A DNA stretch of 64,000 nt. Origin: Euptelea pleiosperma (Eukaryota; Streptophyta; Magnoliopsida; Ranunculales; Eupteleaceae). The translations under genes and the position numbers were made by a program. Location of the stretch: the NCBI GenBank assembly GCA_035048495.1, contig CM068553.1, positions 18,787,190-18,851,189 on the forward strand. Reading direction: 5' to 3'. Every line of letters begins with the position of its first letter. The first letter of the stretch is position 1. Of the stretch, positions 23,633 through 35,154 are shown in pieces. A model generated the notes under the pieces. The model did no database searches. It saw only the letters and a list, made by a program, of their open reading frames with translations, and was not told the origin of the DNA.

Positions 23633-26600
23633 TGAAAGAAGGATTTTTCCGTGTCGTCAATTTGGAAACCCTAACTTTAACAATATTTGTAAAATCCGAT
23701 TATCTGCAAAATGTAACTTGTATAGCAGTACGTGTCGGATGTCGATCCGCACTCGGTGTGAGTTAGCACAATAAGGAATTAAAACTGACAAATAATATAC
23801 AGAGAGAAATGAGAATGGTGGAAGAGATGAGAAGGGCAAGTCGATTTAAAAACAACATTCATTTAAGATTCAGAACACCAAAATATCAAAATCAACTTCA
23901 TTAATCATCAAAGAGTGCGTACATTAATCAAAATAACAGAAATAAAGAAAGCATGTAAAGGGTTGAGAGATGAAGAGGTAAGGGAAAGAAACGTCCATTG
24001 AAATCTCGGAGCTAAGAGCGCTACCGATCAAGAAGAGGATCGTCCATGACTTCGATGAATGCTTCAATCAAGAGAAGGGTTTTGACAGAGAAGCATCCCA
24101 TGACCTTTGGAGCTAAGGGCGCTACCGATCAAGGAGAGGACCGTCCAAATTTCATGGAATGCTGTTCAATCGAGAGAAGGGGTAAGGGAAAGAAACGTCC
24201 ATTGAGATCTCGGAGCTAAGGGTGCTACCGATCAAGAAGAGGATCGTCCAAGACTTCGATGAATGCTTCAATCAAGAGAAGGGTTTTGACAGAGAAGCAT
24301 CCCATGACCTTTGGAGCTAAGGGCGCTACCGATCAAGAAGAGGACCATCCAAATTTCATGGAATGCTACTCAATCGTGGAATCCACATCGAATCTTACCG
24401 GCCGACAAGGTAGATGTGAATTGGCAAATGTACAATGATGTGCCCTAAGAAGCTCACCTTTTCACTCACCGAAAGGAGTTGACCAAGTGAATAGGCGATC
24501 GGCCTGAGAAAGTAGTGAGGGAACTCTAACTCTAGAGAGAGAGAGTTCTAGAGAGAAAAAGTGGAAAGTAGAGAGAGAAAATGGGAGGTAGAGAGAGAAA
24601 ATAGTTTTAGAGAGAGAAACTAAGATTTTTGGAGAGAAGAGAAATCCTAGAGAGAGAAAGTAGGAGAAGATAGAGAAATACCTATGCAAACTTACCATTG
24701 AGTGACTGGAGTGCATCAGGAACAGGATGTGGTCGGCCAAGAATGAGTTGACTAAGATCAGCCATTAAGATGGTTCGGCCAACACCACGTGGTGGTTGCA
24801 CAGGATAAGAGAAGTACGCCAAAAGGATGTTGCTGGCTGGTGCACCAATACACATGCGGCAATGTGGCATAGTGCAGTCCGGTTGGGTTTGGCCATGGGA
24901 ATGGATGTTGGAAGGGAAGTATGGTGGCTGATCGCATGGAGAAGGTAAGGTAACAGCCATGGAGGGATGTGCAACAGTGAAGAGGCTAATATCAGATCCG
25001 ATTGATGAAGATGGTGGTGCATTCTGGGAGTTGCAGGTTGCAAGTGCGCCCAAGGAGAGAAGCTGTTTAGTTCACCGGCCATTGAAGGAGCAGGTTGCTG
25101 GTGTGTCCAACAAGGTGGAAGTGGTACATCTGGTGCTTGATTGGAGTTGCATGAATCGGTGTTGCAGGTTCAGGTTCTCTTTGGACAGCAACAATCTGGG
25201 TTGTGGTGTGCATTGCTGCTGCAACTGCGGTTCCAGGCATGATGGATGGGACAGCAAGCACCTTGAGTTACAGGTTGCTAGCTTCATGGTGAGCAGCAGC
25301 CAGCAACCAACAACAGGTTGCCACCGGTTGTCAACCGGTAGCCCCCAAGAGAAGAGGCGTATGAGAGAGAGTTCGAGAGAGATCCTGCCGTTTCAGGTGA
25401 ATGAAGAAGAAAAGAACCACGAGGTGAGGAGGGTGCTGAAGTTGCCCCCCAGCAAGAGGAAGAACGTGGAGGAGGAGAGGATGGGCACGTCATTGTTGGT
25501 GGTGTTTGTGGACTGTAAGTGAACCAATCCGGCAAGACTTTGAGGAAGTAAGCAGTGGTTGCTGGGTTGTTGGCCGGCCGGAGTTGCAGGTTTTGCAACT
25601 CCGGTGAGAGAAGGAAGAGAAGGAGGGGGGCGTGCTGGTTCGACCAGCAGGTGTGAAGAAACAGCTTAGCCGTTGGAGAAGGAGGAGCCACCATAGTTGC
25701 ACATTGGTTGTGCAAACCGTGAAAGGGAAGCTGAACACGGGTTTGTGAAGGGGAAGAAGGTGGGCATTGCTGGCTGTCCATAGGAGAGTGGGGCAGCAAC
25801 GAGACTGTGAAGCCAAGGTGGTTGGGCTAAGAAGAGGGCAGCAAGGAGGAGCCCATAGCTCCTCTTGTTTTTCTCGCCAAGGGATCCATAACGAGAGAGA
25901 GAGAGATGCTTGAGAGAGGGTGCAGCAAACTACACCGTGAAGGAGGATAGCATGGAGGTCGGTCAGAGTTGCATGTCTGCAACTCCGGTGAGGGAATCGG
26001 CAAATGAAGAAGAAGAAAGAAGGAGCATCCAACGTTGCTGGCTGTTGGGCTATCGGGTGGAGTAGAGCAAGGCGAGGTGGAAGGCAAACCCGAACCATCA
26101 AGGGGTTGCAGGTTGGAGGTGGAAAGAGCGGTGTTGCACTGCAGCAACGGTGATAGAATGGTGGAGGTAACGGCCAGCGTGGAGGAGCTGAAGAGATCAT
26201 GGGGAGGATCACACGACTCTTCCCTTCTTGTTGGCCAGAAGAATAGACCGAAAAGAAGAGATTCTTCCTCTCGTTTTTGCCTTGCTGTTGTGGTAGAACA
26301 GCCACGTGAACGAGAATGACGGACCTGCAACTCCAAGTTGCAGATCGGTGGAGAGAGATGAAGGAGCATCTCCTGGAGTTGCAGGTGGTGGACCAGCAAC
26401 GGTGGTAGCAACAAGAAGATGATGGCCAGGGTGGAAGAGAAGAGGTGGTGGTCGGTTTCCACGGGAAGAGGAGAGAAAGAGGAGATCGTAAAGAGGGCGG
26501 ATCAGTCGAAGCTAAGATATAATGTGTTTTGTCTTTGTCTTTTAGAGAGGAGAGAACCTCGTATGAATGAGAAATTGGGGCTGTTAGTTGAGAGATTAGA

Positions 26601-27644
26601 GGGATCCACGTGGGTCATTGAGGGGAAATGGTCATGGGAGACCGTTTCTCCCTCATTCCAACTACAACGAAGCCGTGGGATTGAGAAGTTAAGAATGAAG
26701 GGAATAATCGATCTTAGCCATAGGATTAGAGCTTGAGTTGGGTCTATTCACTGGGCTTCTCACGTGGGCCCTTTGGCCATGAGACTTGTGGGCTATTCTT
26801 CTAATAGGGCCATGGGATGAATGAAGGGATCGATGATTTGGTTAGTCCCAAGATTGGCGAACCGTCGGATCTGGAGAGATCCAACAATCCAATGAGCGAT
26901 CTAACGGTCCGATTGAAAATCTAACGGTGGAAAAGATCTAGCAGTAGAAAAGCCTTAAGAGATGGGATAGAGCTAGAGGAGATGAAATCTGAGGTTAGAT
27001 AATGGAAATCGGAGGGTTAGGATGATCCATCTGATGATCGGATGGTAGGATATGGGCAGTTAGATCATGAAGAGGGGGATTAGACGGTTAATCTAAGGAT
27101 CTAAAGGTAGTATGAGATGATCTAAGTGTTAGAGGTCAGGGTTTAGAGAGACGGAGAGAGAAGAGAGAGAAAGTAATACAAAATAAAGAGAAAATAACTG
27201 GCGAAGGGTTTTGAACCCTGATCTTCAACGTAGTCTTCAGTAGGCTTCAACTTTGTCTCTCTCTTGGTTCTTTATCTGGTTCTACAATCCTCTAACTTGA
27301 CCCGTACTTGGCTAGTATTTTCTAATCATAGCCTGTTGGCTCCTTAAGCCTTGATAGTGGCTTCTATGGTTGATCGTGGGGCCGCAAGTCTCGAGAATAG
27401 CCCGATCGGGTTTCCTGTAATAACGAAAAGCACGTAATGAGAGTTAATCAAAATGGCTTCATATCTAGACTTCCAGAAATGTGTTTAATACATGCAAATA
27501 TATAATTTCGTCTAGAAAAGTGCGTTCTACGCAATGAAAACGACTTTTACGTAGAAACGTAGATAAATATAGAAATTTTACGTAGGAGAGTGCGATAACG
27601 CTAAAGGATAATGGCTTAAAATAAGCACTTTTAAGCGAATATCA
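23633..27644 (-). mobile_element. Solo LTR D, long Athila-type variant, in the intronic array (TSD gtaaa)
   Basis: Read on the minus strand it starts TGATATTCGC at 27644 and ends CTTTCA at 23633. It is flanked by gtaaa at 23628-23632 and 27645-27649, with the array phase continuing across. At 4012 bp it is the longest copy of the family. It keeps the 5' block with TACGTA motifs, the T-arm-like hairpin (AGGGTTCAAAACCCT, near 27215), CCGGAGTTGC palindromes (25578-25604 and 25966-25988), a splice donor at 24695 (GGTAAGT) and an acceptor at 23704. A 203-bp duplication lengthens the part between donor and acceptor. ORFs of up to 271 codons on its minus strand have no recognisable domain and look like pyrimidine-rich LTR sequence. 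Confidence 0.92.
23977..24380 (-). repeat. 203-bp direct duplication within LTR D
   Basis: Two copies begin at about 23977 and 24180 (GGTAAGGGAAAGAAACGTCC...). Each contains two shorter partial copies of GGAGCTAAGGGCGCTACC. It lies between the candidate splice donor and acceptor of the LTR. Confidence 0.9.
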
Positions 27645-27862
27645 GTAAACGAAGTCCGAATCTCCCAAAACTTGTTACAACACTTCTATTGTGTTGAAAC
27701 AAATATGCTGGAAGGGATGGGGTAAAACATAGATGTCCAGTTAGGAATCTGTAGTCAGTTAGACATTTCAAGGTTTTTATGTTTAACTTTAATTCTTCAT
27801 TTCGTTTACATTGAATCTTAACATTTTATATATTAATTATTTTACTTTTATTTGTTTTGCAG

Positions 27863-27880
27863 GGCCTAGATGCTGATTGA
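27863..27880 (+). pseudogene. Last exon of the CACTA Transposase_24 gene
   Basis: After a polypyrimidine tract and TTGCAG, the six codons GLDAD-stop continue the frame of exon 6b (DDQ). Such a tiny terminal exon is found in related CACTA genes. The stop is TGA at 27878-27880. The stretch 27881-28125 is AT-rich spacer with a CAAGTA/CAGGTA run near 28052, and I see no other feature in it. Confidence 0.7.
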
Positions 27881-28125
27881 TTGTGTCTTCTACTCTTCTA
27901 GATTGATTTTTGAAACTTTTATAACATTGTTAAATTTAAAACAATCAATATTGTAGAAATTTAATTATTTAAGATATTGAATTTTTTATTTTTTTAACAT
28001 TCTAATTTGATTAAATGGACATGGAATAGGGAAATGTGGTATTATATACATTACAAGTACAAGTACAGGTACAGGTACAATAAATTATGCAAAAAAAGTA
28101 AAATTAGAATTTATACTATCAAACT

Positions 28126-28502
28126 TTTAGCGATGGACAGGAACCGTCGCTATAACATGTATATAGCGACGGCCAGAACATTAACCGTCGTTATATATGT
28201 CATATAACGACGGTCGATTTACATGGCCCTCGCTATATATCTTTTACAACGATGGTCAGTGCTTCTGGTCGTCGCTATACCATGTCTATAGCGACGGTTC
28301 CTGGCCGTCGCTAAAAGGTTTGGCAGTATAACACAAATTGAGATATACCGACGGGCATTTTTGAGGTGACCATCAGTAATACCTTTTACCGATGAAATTT
28401 ATAGCAACGGTCGTGTTGGCCGTCGGTATAACATATAGTGACGGATTTTAGCCCTATACCGACGGTCATCGGCCGTCGCTAAAAGTCTTTTTTCCTATAG
28501 TG
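28126..28502 (+). repeat. CACTA 3' subterminal repeats and terminal inverted repeat
   Basis: About a dozen copies, direct and inverted, of ATAGCGACGG/CCGTCGCTA and the related ACCGACGG are packed in 370 bp and end at AAAGTCTTTTTTCCTATAGTG. Subterminal repeats of this type are the binding sites for CACTA-encoded proteins, and the last nine bases are the complement of CACTATAGG. Copies near 28250 and 28390 have substitutions (AACGATGG, AGCAACGG). Confidence 0.92.
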
Positions 28503-30232
28503 TGTATTGCAGGCTGCACTTGGTCGAAGCGTCCTCCCTAGGACCATGGAGAAGAAGAAGATAGTGCTGTGGAACTCACTTTGGTTGGAGGAACAGTAGT
28601 AGATCTGTCTTGTGGAGAGGAGGATGAAGAGGATGCTTGCAGGTTCCCACGGTGAGAGGTGTGAAGTAGGGATGCCTGAGAAGATGCACGCAGCTGGTAG
28701 TTGCATCAGTAGGTGATAGCAACAGGTGACGGTGGTGAAGGGTGGAAAACCAGTCCATTTTTGGACTGTGGAGAGTAGATCTACTGGGGATTTTAGTGGT
28801 TCCCACGATAGAGATGTGATCTCTAGTTCATGAGGACAATAAGAGGGGGATGTGGAGGAGAGAGGAGAGATCTAGGTACCAGTTTTAATGGTGGAAGGTG
28901 GTGGAAATGATGGTAGCCGAGAAAGAGAAAACAAAGTGGTGGAGAGGGAGGAGTTCACCGGAGTTGCCTGCAACTCTGGAGAACATAAAGTAAAGAAGAA
29001 GAAGAAGAAGAAGAAGAAAAATTCCTTGAAAGTGCAGGTTATTAACTGGCAGCAAGGATGGAGGAGCCAGAGATCACGGCTAAGAGGCGGTGTTGCTATG
29101 AGAGTGGAGCAGCTAGTTGCAGGCGGTATTGATGTGGATGGAGAGAAGACGATGGAGATGAAGGAAGAAGCAGGCGTTGCTTGTAGGCATTGCTGTTAGC
29201 GCGGTGACTTACTGGAGATGAGCAAAACCGCACACAACCAGGAAAACGTTGCTGATCTTTTAATGGAAGACAGGTGCGTGGGTTGCAGGTGGTGCAATTT
29301 CCCAAAGAGGCATGAGGAAAAAGATGCTACATAGTTGCTGTAGTAGGGCAGTTCGTGGTGATGATGAAGTGAAGGGGTTGAGGTGTGCAGGCTGACAGCA
29401 AGAGTGGGATGAAGGAGAGAAGGTGGCGGTAGTTGCAGGTTATGCAACTACGTGTAGGAGATGTTGCAGCCTGAACAGGCTGATCTGCAAATTGGCTGGA
29501 GAAAATGGTAGAGCACCGTGTTTGCAAGAAGATCACCGGTTGCTCAATGAAGAGTAGCAGCCGGTCACCTAATGTTCTTTAGGAAGAAGGAGAGAGGGGA
29601 AAGGTTGTGAGAATAAGGGATTAATGTTGTGAGAAGGGGGAGGGAACCAACCAAGAGAGATCGTATGGATCTCTCTTTAAAGGGTAATGGGTTAGGAAGT
29701 TGAGATGATAGAGGCTTGAATGAAGGGGACTGATTCCTCTCAATCTAATTGCATTGAGAGAAGAGGTGACGTGGAGAAGTTAGAATGGTTTCTCCTCTCT
29801 TGTTGCCACGTTCAAGAAAGAGAAGAAGGTGTTCTCTCTCTCTTGATGATGTGGTGGGTTGTTGAGGTAAGGGAGAGAATAGTTCAATATTTGAGAACCG
29901 TTCCTCTCTTAGAGATGGATGGTTGAGGAAGATAGAGAAAAAGCCGCCAACATCCATAGGATTGAGAAATATGGATTGGATGTGGGGTCCATTCTAAGTT
30001 GAGCCATGAGCCATAAGCTTTGAGGGCTATGGGCCGTGGAATGATGTCAACAATCATGGCCCATAAGATTGCCACATGTCGGCCAGTGGATGTGTGGCCC
30101 AAAGAATAGGTGGCCATGTGGATAACGGTCATGGGTCATGGGTCATGGGCATGGGTCATGGGTCATGGGTATGGACTTGGGTCATGGGCTTAGGTCATGG
30201 GCTTAGGTCATGGGCCAAAATAGATAGAGTGA
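28503..30232 (-). mobile_element. Old diverged Athila-type LTR (M), interior part, interrupted by the CACTA element and LTR E
   Basis: No coding sequence. The strand is purine-rich with GAAGAAGAAG runs (28994-29020) and GGAGTTGCCTGCAACTC-like palindromes (28958-28979), as in the middle of minus-strand Athila-type LTRs. After LTR E the sequence continues at 33036 with the T-arm-like hairpin and 5' block, in the expected order. The part towards the LTR 3' end would lie left of the CACTA element, outside the window. This copy is much more diverged than the solo LTRs with TSDs. Confidence 0.7.
30127..30220 (+). repeat. GGTCATG(G) minisatellite
   Basis: About twelve degenerate head-to-tail copies of GGTCATGG/GGGCTTA lie in diverged LTR M just left of solo LTR E. 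Confidence 0.9.
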
Positions 30233-33035
30233 TGAAAGTAGGTTTTTTCCGCGTCGTTGGTTACGGAAACCCTAGAATCAACACATTTGTAATTTTTATC
30301 CGATTATCCTGCAAAACTGACAGATTTGTATAGGGATTTGTGTCGGATGTCGATCCGCACTCGGGGTTAGTTAGCGAAATCAAAGAACATAAAATGATGG
30401 AATTTTTCCACATAAAATGCTACGAAATCAATGTAGGGGTGAGAATGGTGATGAGAAGGGTTTGAAACATGCTTTTGATTTTGATCTTTATAGACTAACA
30501 TGCATTAAAAAGAGGAGAAATCACTAAGACATAACAATCAAACTAATTCATAATGATCCAGAATTCTTACACAAATTAAACCAACAAATCAAACATTAAT
30601 CTAGAAAACATGTAAACTAGAGAGGGTGATTTAGAGAGAGAAAGAGATCTCTAGAGAGAGAAAATGCTCTTTAGAAAGAGAATGAACTAAAGAGAAACAG
30701 AGATTTAGAGAGAGAAGGAGAAGAAAGTAGAGAGAGAGAGAGAGAGAAACTAGGTAGAGTGAGAGATAGAGAGAGAAAACTCTCCCTAGAGAGGGAAGGA
30801 GAAGGTTAGAGTGAAGAGAAGAGATTCACAACTTACCTTGGAGAACTTACCCTTGCATGACCATGAGATGATGAGAGCACCATTGCTTCCCGGAGTGGTT
30901 GCATGAGGAGGATGTGCAAGAGGATCTGGTGAAGATGAGGAAGATGAGGGGTGTGAGATCTTGTTGTTTTGCTGCACGGTGGAGAAGGACAAGTGGGTAA
31001 AGGGGTGACGGCCTGGTCTACAGCGTGGAGGAGATGAGACATGGAGGAGATCCTTCGGGCATTTGCAGGTGGTGGTGGACGGTGATGATGGTGTGGAGCA
31101 TGGCCTTAGACACCGTCCGGAGAGTAAAGAGAAACCGTTGATTTCTGGTTCGTGCAGTCCGTGAGGCAAGCTTTAATGGTGATGGCTGGTTTGGGAAGGT
31201 GTTTCCCACGGTGGTAGTATAGCAGGCTGCCCTTTGAGATGACGCATGGTGGCTGCTTGCTGGGTGTAGAGAGTGGAGAGAGGACGGCTGTGCAACAGAA
31301 GTGTTAACGGCTTGGATAATGGAGGGAGGTGAAGAGAGTACCGACGGTGAGGCCTTGTTGCAAGCTACAACAGCAATTGGAGGGTGGATGAGCAGGACGG
31401 TGGAGAATGGAGGTGGTGCTGCGGTTTCCGGCAGCAATGAGCAGCAGTGATCGGCTGGAGTTGCAGGTGAAGCAACCAGCTGGGAACCTTAGTAGACAGT
31501 GTGTTTCACGGTGTTAGGATGAGGGGCGTGTCGGTATGAAGATGTAGATGCAGCAGGCTTGGACGTGGTGAAGAAGATGGAAAGATAGCAGTGGTGATGG
31601 TGAACAGGGCAGGCTGAAGACCGGCTGGCCGGAGTTGCAAACCTGCAACTCCGGCGTTGGTGAAAGAAGGAAAAGAAGAGGATGGATGACCGTCCAAGAT
31701 AGGGGAGGACGATGGTGCGGGTTGCACTGTCGTGCTTGTTGCTAGAGCAGTTGCCGGTCCTGTTTACAAGAAGAAGTAGAAGAAGAAGAAGAAGAAGAAG
31801 AAGAAGAAGAAGAAGAAGATGAAGAACCAGTTCGCCGGAGAAGAGAAGAGAAAAGGAGAAAAGGAAGAAGAAAAAGTCGAGAAAAGAATGAGGAGAAGGT
31901 GGAAAACGTGGGGGGGAAGGTTTTGGGGAGAGAAAGGAGAAGAAAGGAGGGGGATTAGGGTTCCAAAGAACCCTTCTCCTTTCCCTTTTAAAGCTCCCTA
32001 GTTTCCATTAATGGAAATTAGGGAATTTTTGAAATAAAATAATTTTTTTTTTTTATTTTTTTTTATTTTTTTATTTTTTATAAGTAAAACACTACTTTTC
32101 TTTGGGGAATGTCCCCATTTAGTGGACCCCCCATTTTTTAAAATTTAATTAAAATTATTTTGAAATTCACGGGGTCCACTAATTGGTCGGACAGCGGGTC
32201 GATGATGATGGGCCCGGCTACTGGCCCATATGGATTGATGATGTCCATCGTCTCACAAGATGATGTGACAGACAGTCTAATGGCGATCGGATGGATGGTG
32301 ACTTGATTGGGACCCAGATTGGTAGATCAACGGATCTAGAGAGATCCAACGGTCCGATTGAAGATCCAACGGTCAGAAAGCTAAGGGAGATGAGATAGCG
32401 CCGAAGGGCAGGAGTTCTGGGGTTAGGTCAGTAGATTCGAAGACCGAGAGATGAAGAAAGAGAGAGAATAAGGAGAGATGAGAGAAAAAGTATCAGAAAA
32501 TGGAGATAAAAGTATTGGCAGAGGGTTTGGAACCCTAGTCTTCACTGTGACCATCCTCACGCTTCTCCAGTAGAGTAGACTATCATTCCTTGCTGACTCA
32601 TGTGGCTTTAAATGCTTTGGTCCGTCTTTTGGTCATTGGCTCTCCTACTCTCTTTGTTCTTTAGGCCAGCTTTTTGGTCCTCTTATTCAGCCCATATTTG
32701 GCCCATATCTTCTAGTCATAGCATGTGGGCTCTTTAAGTTTTGATAATGGGCTTTCCTGATCAATGTGGGCTCACAAGTCTCGAGAATTGTCCCATCGGG
32801 GTTTCCTACGACAGAAGAAGCGCGTAATGAGACTTTATCAGAATGACTCAATGTCTAGACTTCCAAAATTATGTTTAATGCATGCAAATATACCATTTCG
32901 TCAAGAAAAGTGTGTTCTACGCAACAAAAGAGACTCTTACGTAGAAAAATAGATAAATAGAGCATTTTAACGTAGGAGAATGCAATAACGCTAAAAGGAT
33001 AATTGCTTAAAATAAGCACTTTTGAGCGAATATCA
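30233..33035 (-). mobile_element. Solo LTR E, Athila-type family, inserted in LTR M (TSD agtga)
   Basis: Minus-strand termini are TGATATTCGC at 33035 and CCTACTTTCA at 30233; agtga flanks it at 30228-30232 and 33036-33040. Length is 2803 bp. It carries TACGTA motifs, a T-arm-like hairpin near 32522-32536, a GAA microsatellite (31757-31820), a CCGGAGTTGC palindrome (31629-31654), a strong splice donor AAG/GTAAGT at 30836 and an acceptor TTTTGCAG at 30309. It is closely similar to copies A, L, F and K. No genuine gene is seen. Confidence 0.93.
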
Positions 33036-33555
33036 AGTGAGAAATAGGAGTGAGGTGAGAGAAAAAGTACAAAAATAAAAGCCTTGGAGGGTCTTGAACC
33101 CAAGTCTTTTTTATTCTCTCTCATCTGCTCCACCAATAAGTCAAACTTATCGTTTGATGTCAATTGGTGTGGCCTTTAACACATAAGTCCTTCTCTTGGT
33201 CTCCAGCTATTCTTCTCTCCCTTAGTCCTTGTTCCGGCTCTACGATCCTCTAGCTTTGCCCGTTCATGTCTTCTATCTTTTTATCCTAGCTTGTTGGCTC
33301 TTTAAGCTTTGATAGAAGTCTTCTGTGGTTGATCGTGGGCCCGCCAGTCCTCGAGAATTGCCCAATAGGGTCTCCTGCAAGTGAAAAAGCACGTAATGAG
33401 ATTCAACTAAAACGACTTGATACTGGACTATCCGAAATGCGTTTATTTCATGCAAATAGTCGATTTTCGTCTAAAGAATGCGTTCTACGGAATGGAAGAA
33501 ACTTTTACGTGGAAAAATCGACAAAAAGATAAGTTTTACATAGGAGAATGCAACA
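33036..33555 (-). mobile_element. Old diverged Athila-type LTR (M), 5' block, truncated at its start
   Basis: This continues M after LTR E. On the minus strand it shows the 5' block (near 33340-33555) and a T-arm-like hairpin (GGGTTCAAGACCC, near 33090) preceded by TTATTGGTGGAGCAG. Similarity to the family stops at TGCATTCTCC (about 33555), some 55 bp short of the usual TGATATTCGC start. Tat integrase sequence begins directly beyond, so the end is truncated or rearranged and no TSD can be shown. Confidence 0.7.
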
Positions 33556-33558
33556 TTT

Positions 33559-34147
33559 CTAGAATTTTAACAAAACCCTGTTAATGGCTTTAACTTGTCC
33601 ATTGCCTGACGAATAAAATGTCGTGGACTGGCTGTGCAATATGCCATACTTCTTTAACAACTCTTCCACATCTCCCCTGAACTGAGTCCCTTGGTCGATG
33701 ACAATCTTTTGAGGAATTCCAAATCTTGAAATAATATGACTCATAATAAACTCAACGACGGCCGCAGAAGTAGCTCGACATAAAGGAATAGCTTCGACCC
33801 ACTTGGTAAAATACTCCGTGGCAACCAGTATCCAAACATGATTTTTGCTGGAGGTTGGATTGACTTTTTCAATGAGATCCAGCCCCCAAGTCTGGAATTG
33901 CCAATAAGACTTGATAGGATGAAGATAACTGGGTGGCAAATGGTCGACATGCGAATGTAACTGGCACGTCTGACATTTCTGAACATGGTTGACGCTGTCC
34001 ATATGTAAATGAGGCCAATAGTACCCTAGATGTATTGCCTGATCTTCCCCTCTCTGCGCGAGACACAGCTCCATAGGACTCCGCTGTAACTATGCTTGAA
34101 CAACCTATCTCCCAGAACCACATATCTGACTGCCTGCCGCTTAACAT
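33559..34147 (-). pseudogene. Tat integrase, truncated at the C-terminal side
   Basis: The 171-codon open stretch 34074-33559 contains part of the zinc-binding region (HVQKCQTCQLH), the first catalytic Asp in WGLDLIEKV, the second in IVIDQGTQFRG, and the region of the catalytic Glu in SSGNGQVKAINR, where Lys replaces the Glu usual in SGNGQ.E. The upstream N-terminal part (to 34147) is in another frame. The coding sequence meets LTR M at about 33556. It is inactive by truncation and by loss of the acidic residue. The family match is clear. Confidence 0.88.
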
Positions 34148-34196
34148 TTCTAGATTCGTACTGGTTGGTCAGTGCATGACCATGCTTCAACCAATC

Positions 34197-34907
34197 CTAG
34201 ATGGGCAAAAACCATTCATCTCCAGGTAACTCGAAGAAGGCGTCTTGAGTATTCATGAGGTAAGACTCTTCCCAGTCAGCTTCCAAAAAGGATGTTGGTA
34301 AGACCCTTTTGATCACGCGGATGTCTTTGGTGTACTCATTCGGCCCCATCTGAATTTTGGCCGCTATGGTGGCCAAAGAATCGGCATGAGAATTTTCTGC
34401 CCGACGGATGTGTTCTAGCTCGAACGTCTCGAAGGACGAGAGTAATCTCAAAACCTTCTGTTGATAAGGCTTCAAATGATGTTCCTTGACCTTGGGCAGG
34501 TCGGTGACTTGATAAATGACCAACATAGAATCCCCAAAAACTCATAAATGGCGGATGTCTGCCAAGACAACCATTTCGAAGCCAATTGCCAAGGCCTCGT
34601 ATTCCGCCATGTTGTTAGTGCATTCGAATTTAAACTTGAAGGAAAAAGACACAAGGGCACCTTTAGGCGATCGGAACACGATTCCTACCCCTCCATCATT
34701 CTATGAGTCCAACCTGTTAGGAGATCCATCGAAAAACATGTGCCAAGGTTTCAACGTGGTCGTGGCTTCAAAAACTTCCTCATTTGGCAAATCCTCTGTA
34801 ATGATTCCCCTGGAGGGTACCGGGTTCTTAGCTAATAGGTCGGCCATAGCTTGACCCTTAATCGATCTCTGCATCTTACACATGATGTCGAATTCACTTA
34901 ACATCAA
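34197..34907 (-). pseudogene. Tat second RNase H (archaeal-type, aRNH)
   Basis: Minus-strand translation gives WHMFFDGSPN (first acidic residue), NNMAEYEALAIG (Glu motif), VFGDSMLVIYQV (Asp motif) and ENSHADSLATIA (last motif), the typical order of the additional RNase H of Tat elements. It follows the ordinary RNase H and precedes integrase. The upstream segment includes GQAMADLLAKNPVP, the usual linker. Stops occur after NRLDS and after IRHL. Confidence 0.88.
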
Positions 34908-35149
34908 GGATCATCTGGCCAAACGACCCGAGAGAACTGGCTGACTTAAAAGGTATTTTATAGGGTCACTCCCACACATTAGCGTAACGGAATGAGCCAA
35001 CATGTAGTGGCGGAGCTTCTGAGTTGCAAAAACCAATGCCAAACAAGCCCGCTCAATCTTAGGATAACGAGTTTTAGCCAGTAACAAAACCCGACTAAAG
35101 ATAGTAAATAGGTTTTTCCGCACCACCCTCTTCATCCTTTTGGGCCAAG
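34908..35149 (-). pseudogene. Tat first RNase H, C-terminal part, right next to solo LTR F
   Basis: Translation shows the KPIYYLS-like start (LAQKDEEGG..., near 35120-35149), then SRVLLLAKTRYPKIERACLALVFATQKLRHYMLAHSVTLMCGSDPIKYLLSQP, the usual core of the Ty3/gypsy RNase H. LTR F separates it from the RT-proximal part (LMAPIHGQPLILYLS...) at 37893 onward. Confidence 0.85.
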
Positions 35150-35154
35150 AGAAC

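Larger units (their letters stand above)
1..28502 (+). mobile_element. CACTA (En/Spm) transposon, 5' end outside window, split by three later insertions
   Basis: This is a class II cut-and-paste DNA transposon of the plant CACTA superfamily. Seen: a tnp2-type transposase gene, then a Transposase_24 gene in the same orientation, then about 370 bp of short repeats built on ATAGCGACGG and its complement. The terminus reads CCTATAGTG at 28494-28502, the complement of CACTATAGG. The 5' terminus lies outside the window. Insertions at 2757-5567, 7314-21834 and 23633-27644 sit inside its genes or intron and are younger than it. Both genes carry stop codons and frame breaks, so this copy is probably not autonomous. 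The sequence to the right of 28502 resembles the interior of an Athila-type LTR, so the CACTA element appears to have landed in one. Confidence 0.9.

Noticed and set aside
25490..26305. Long minus-strand ORFs (271 and 211 codons) as genes
   Set aside because: They lie in the pyrimidine-rich interior of solo LTR D, overlap in two frames, have no recognisable domain, and consist of Ser/Pro/Leu/Cys-rich low-complexity sequence with repeated LELQPATP-like translations of the LTR palindrome.
28007..28207. 66-codon ORF near the CACTA 3' end
   Set aside because: It runs into the subterminal ATAGCGACGG repeats and is downstream of the last exon; no coding support.
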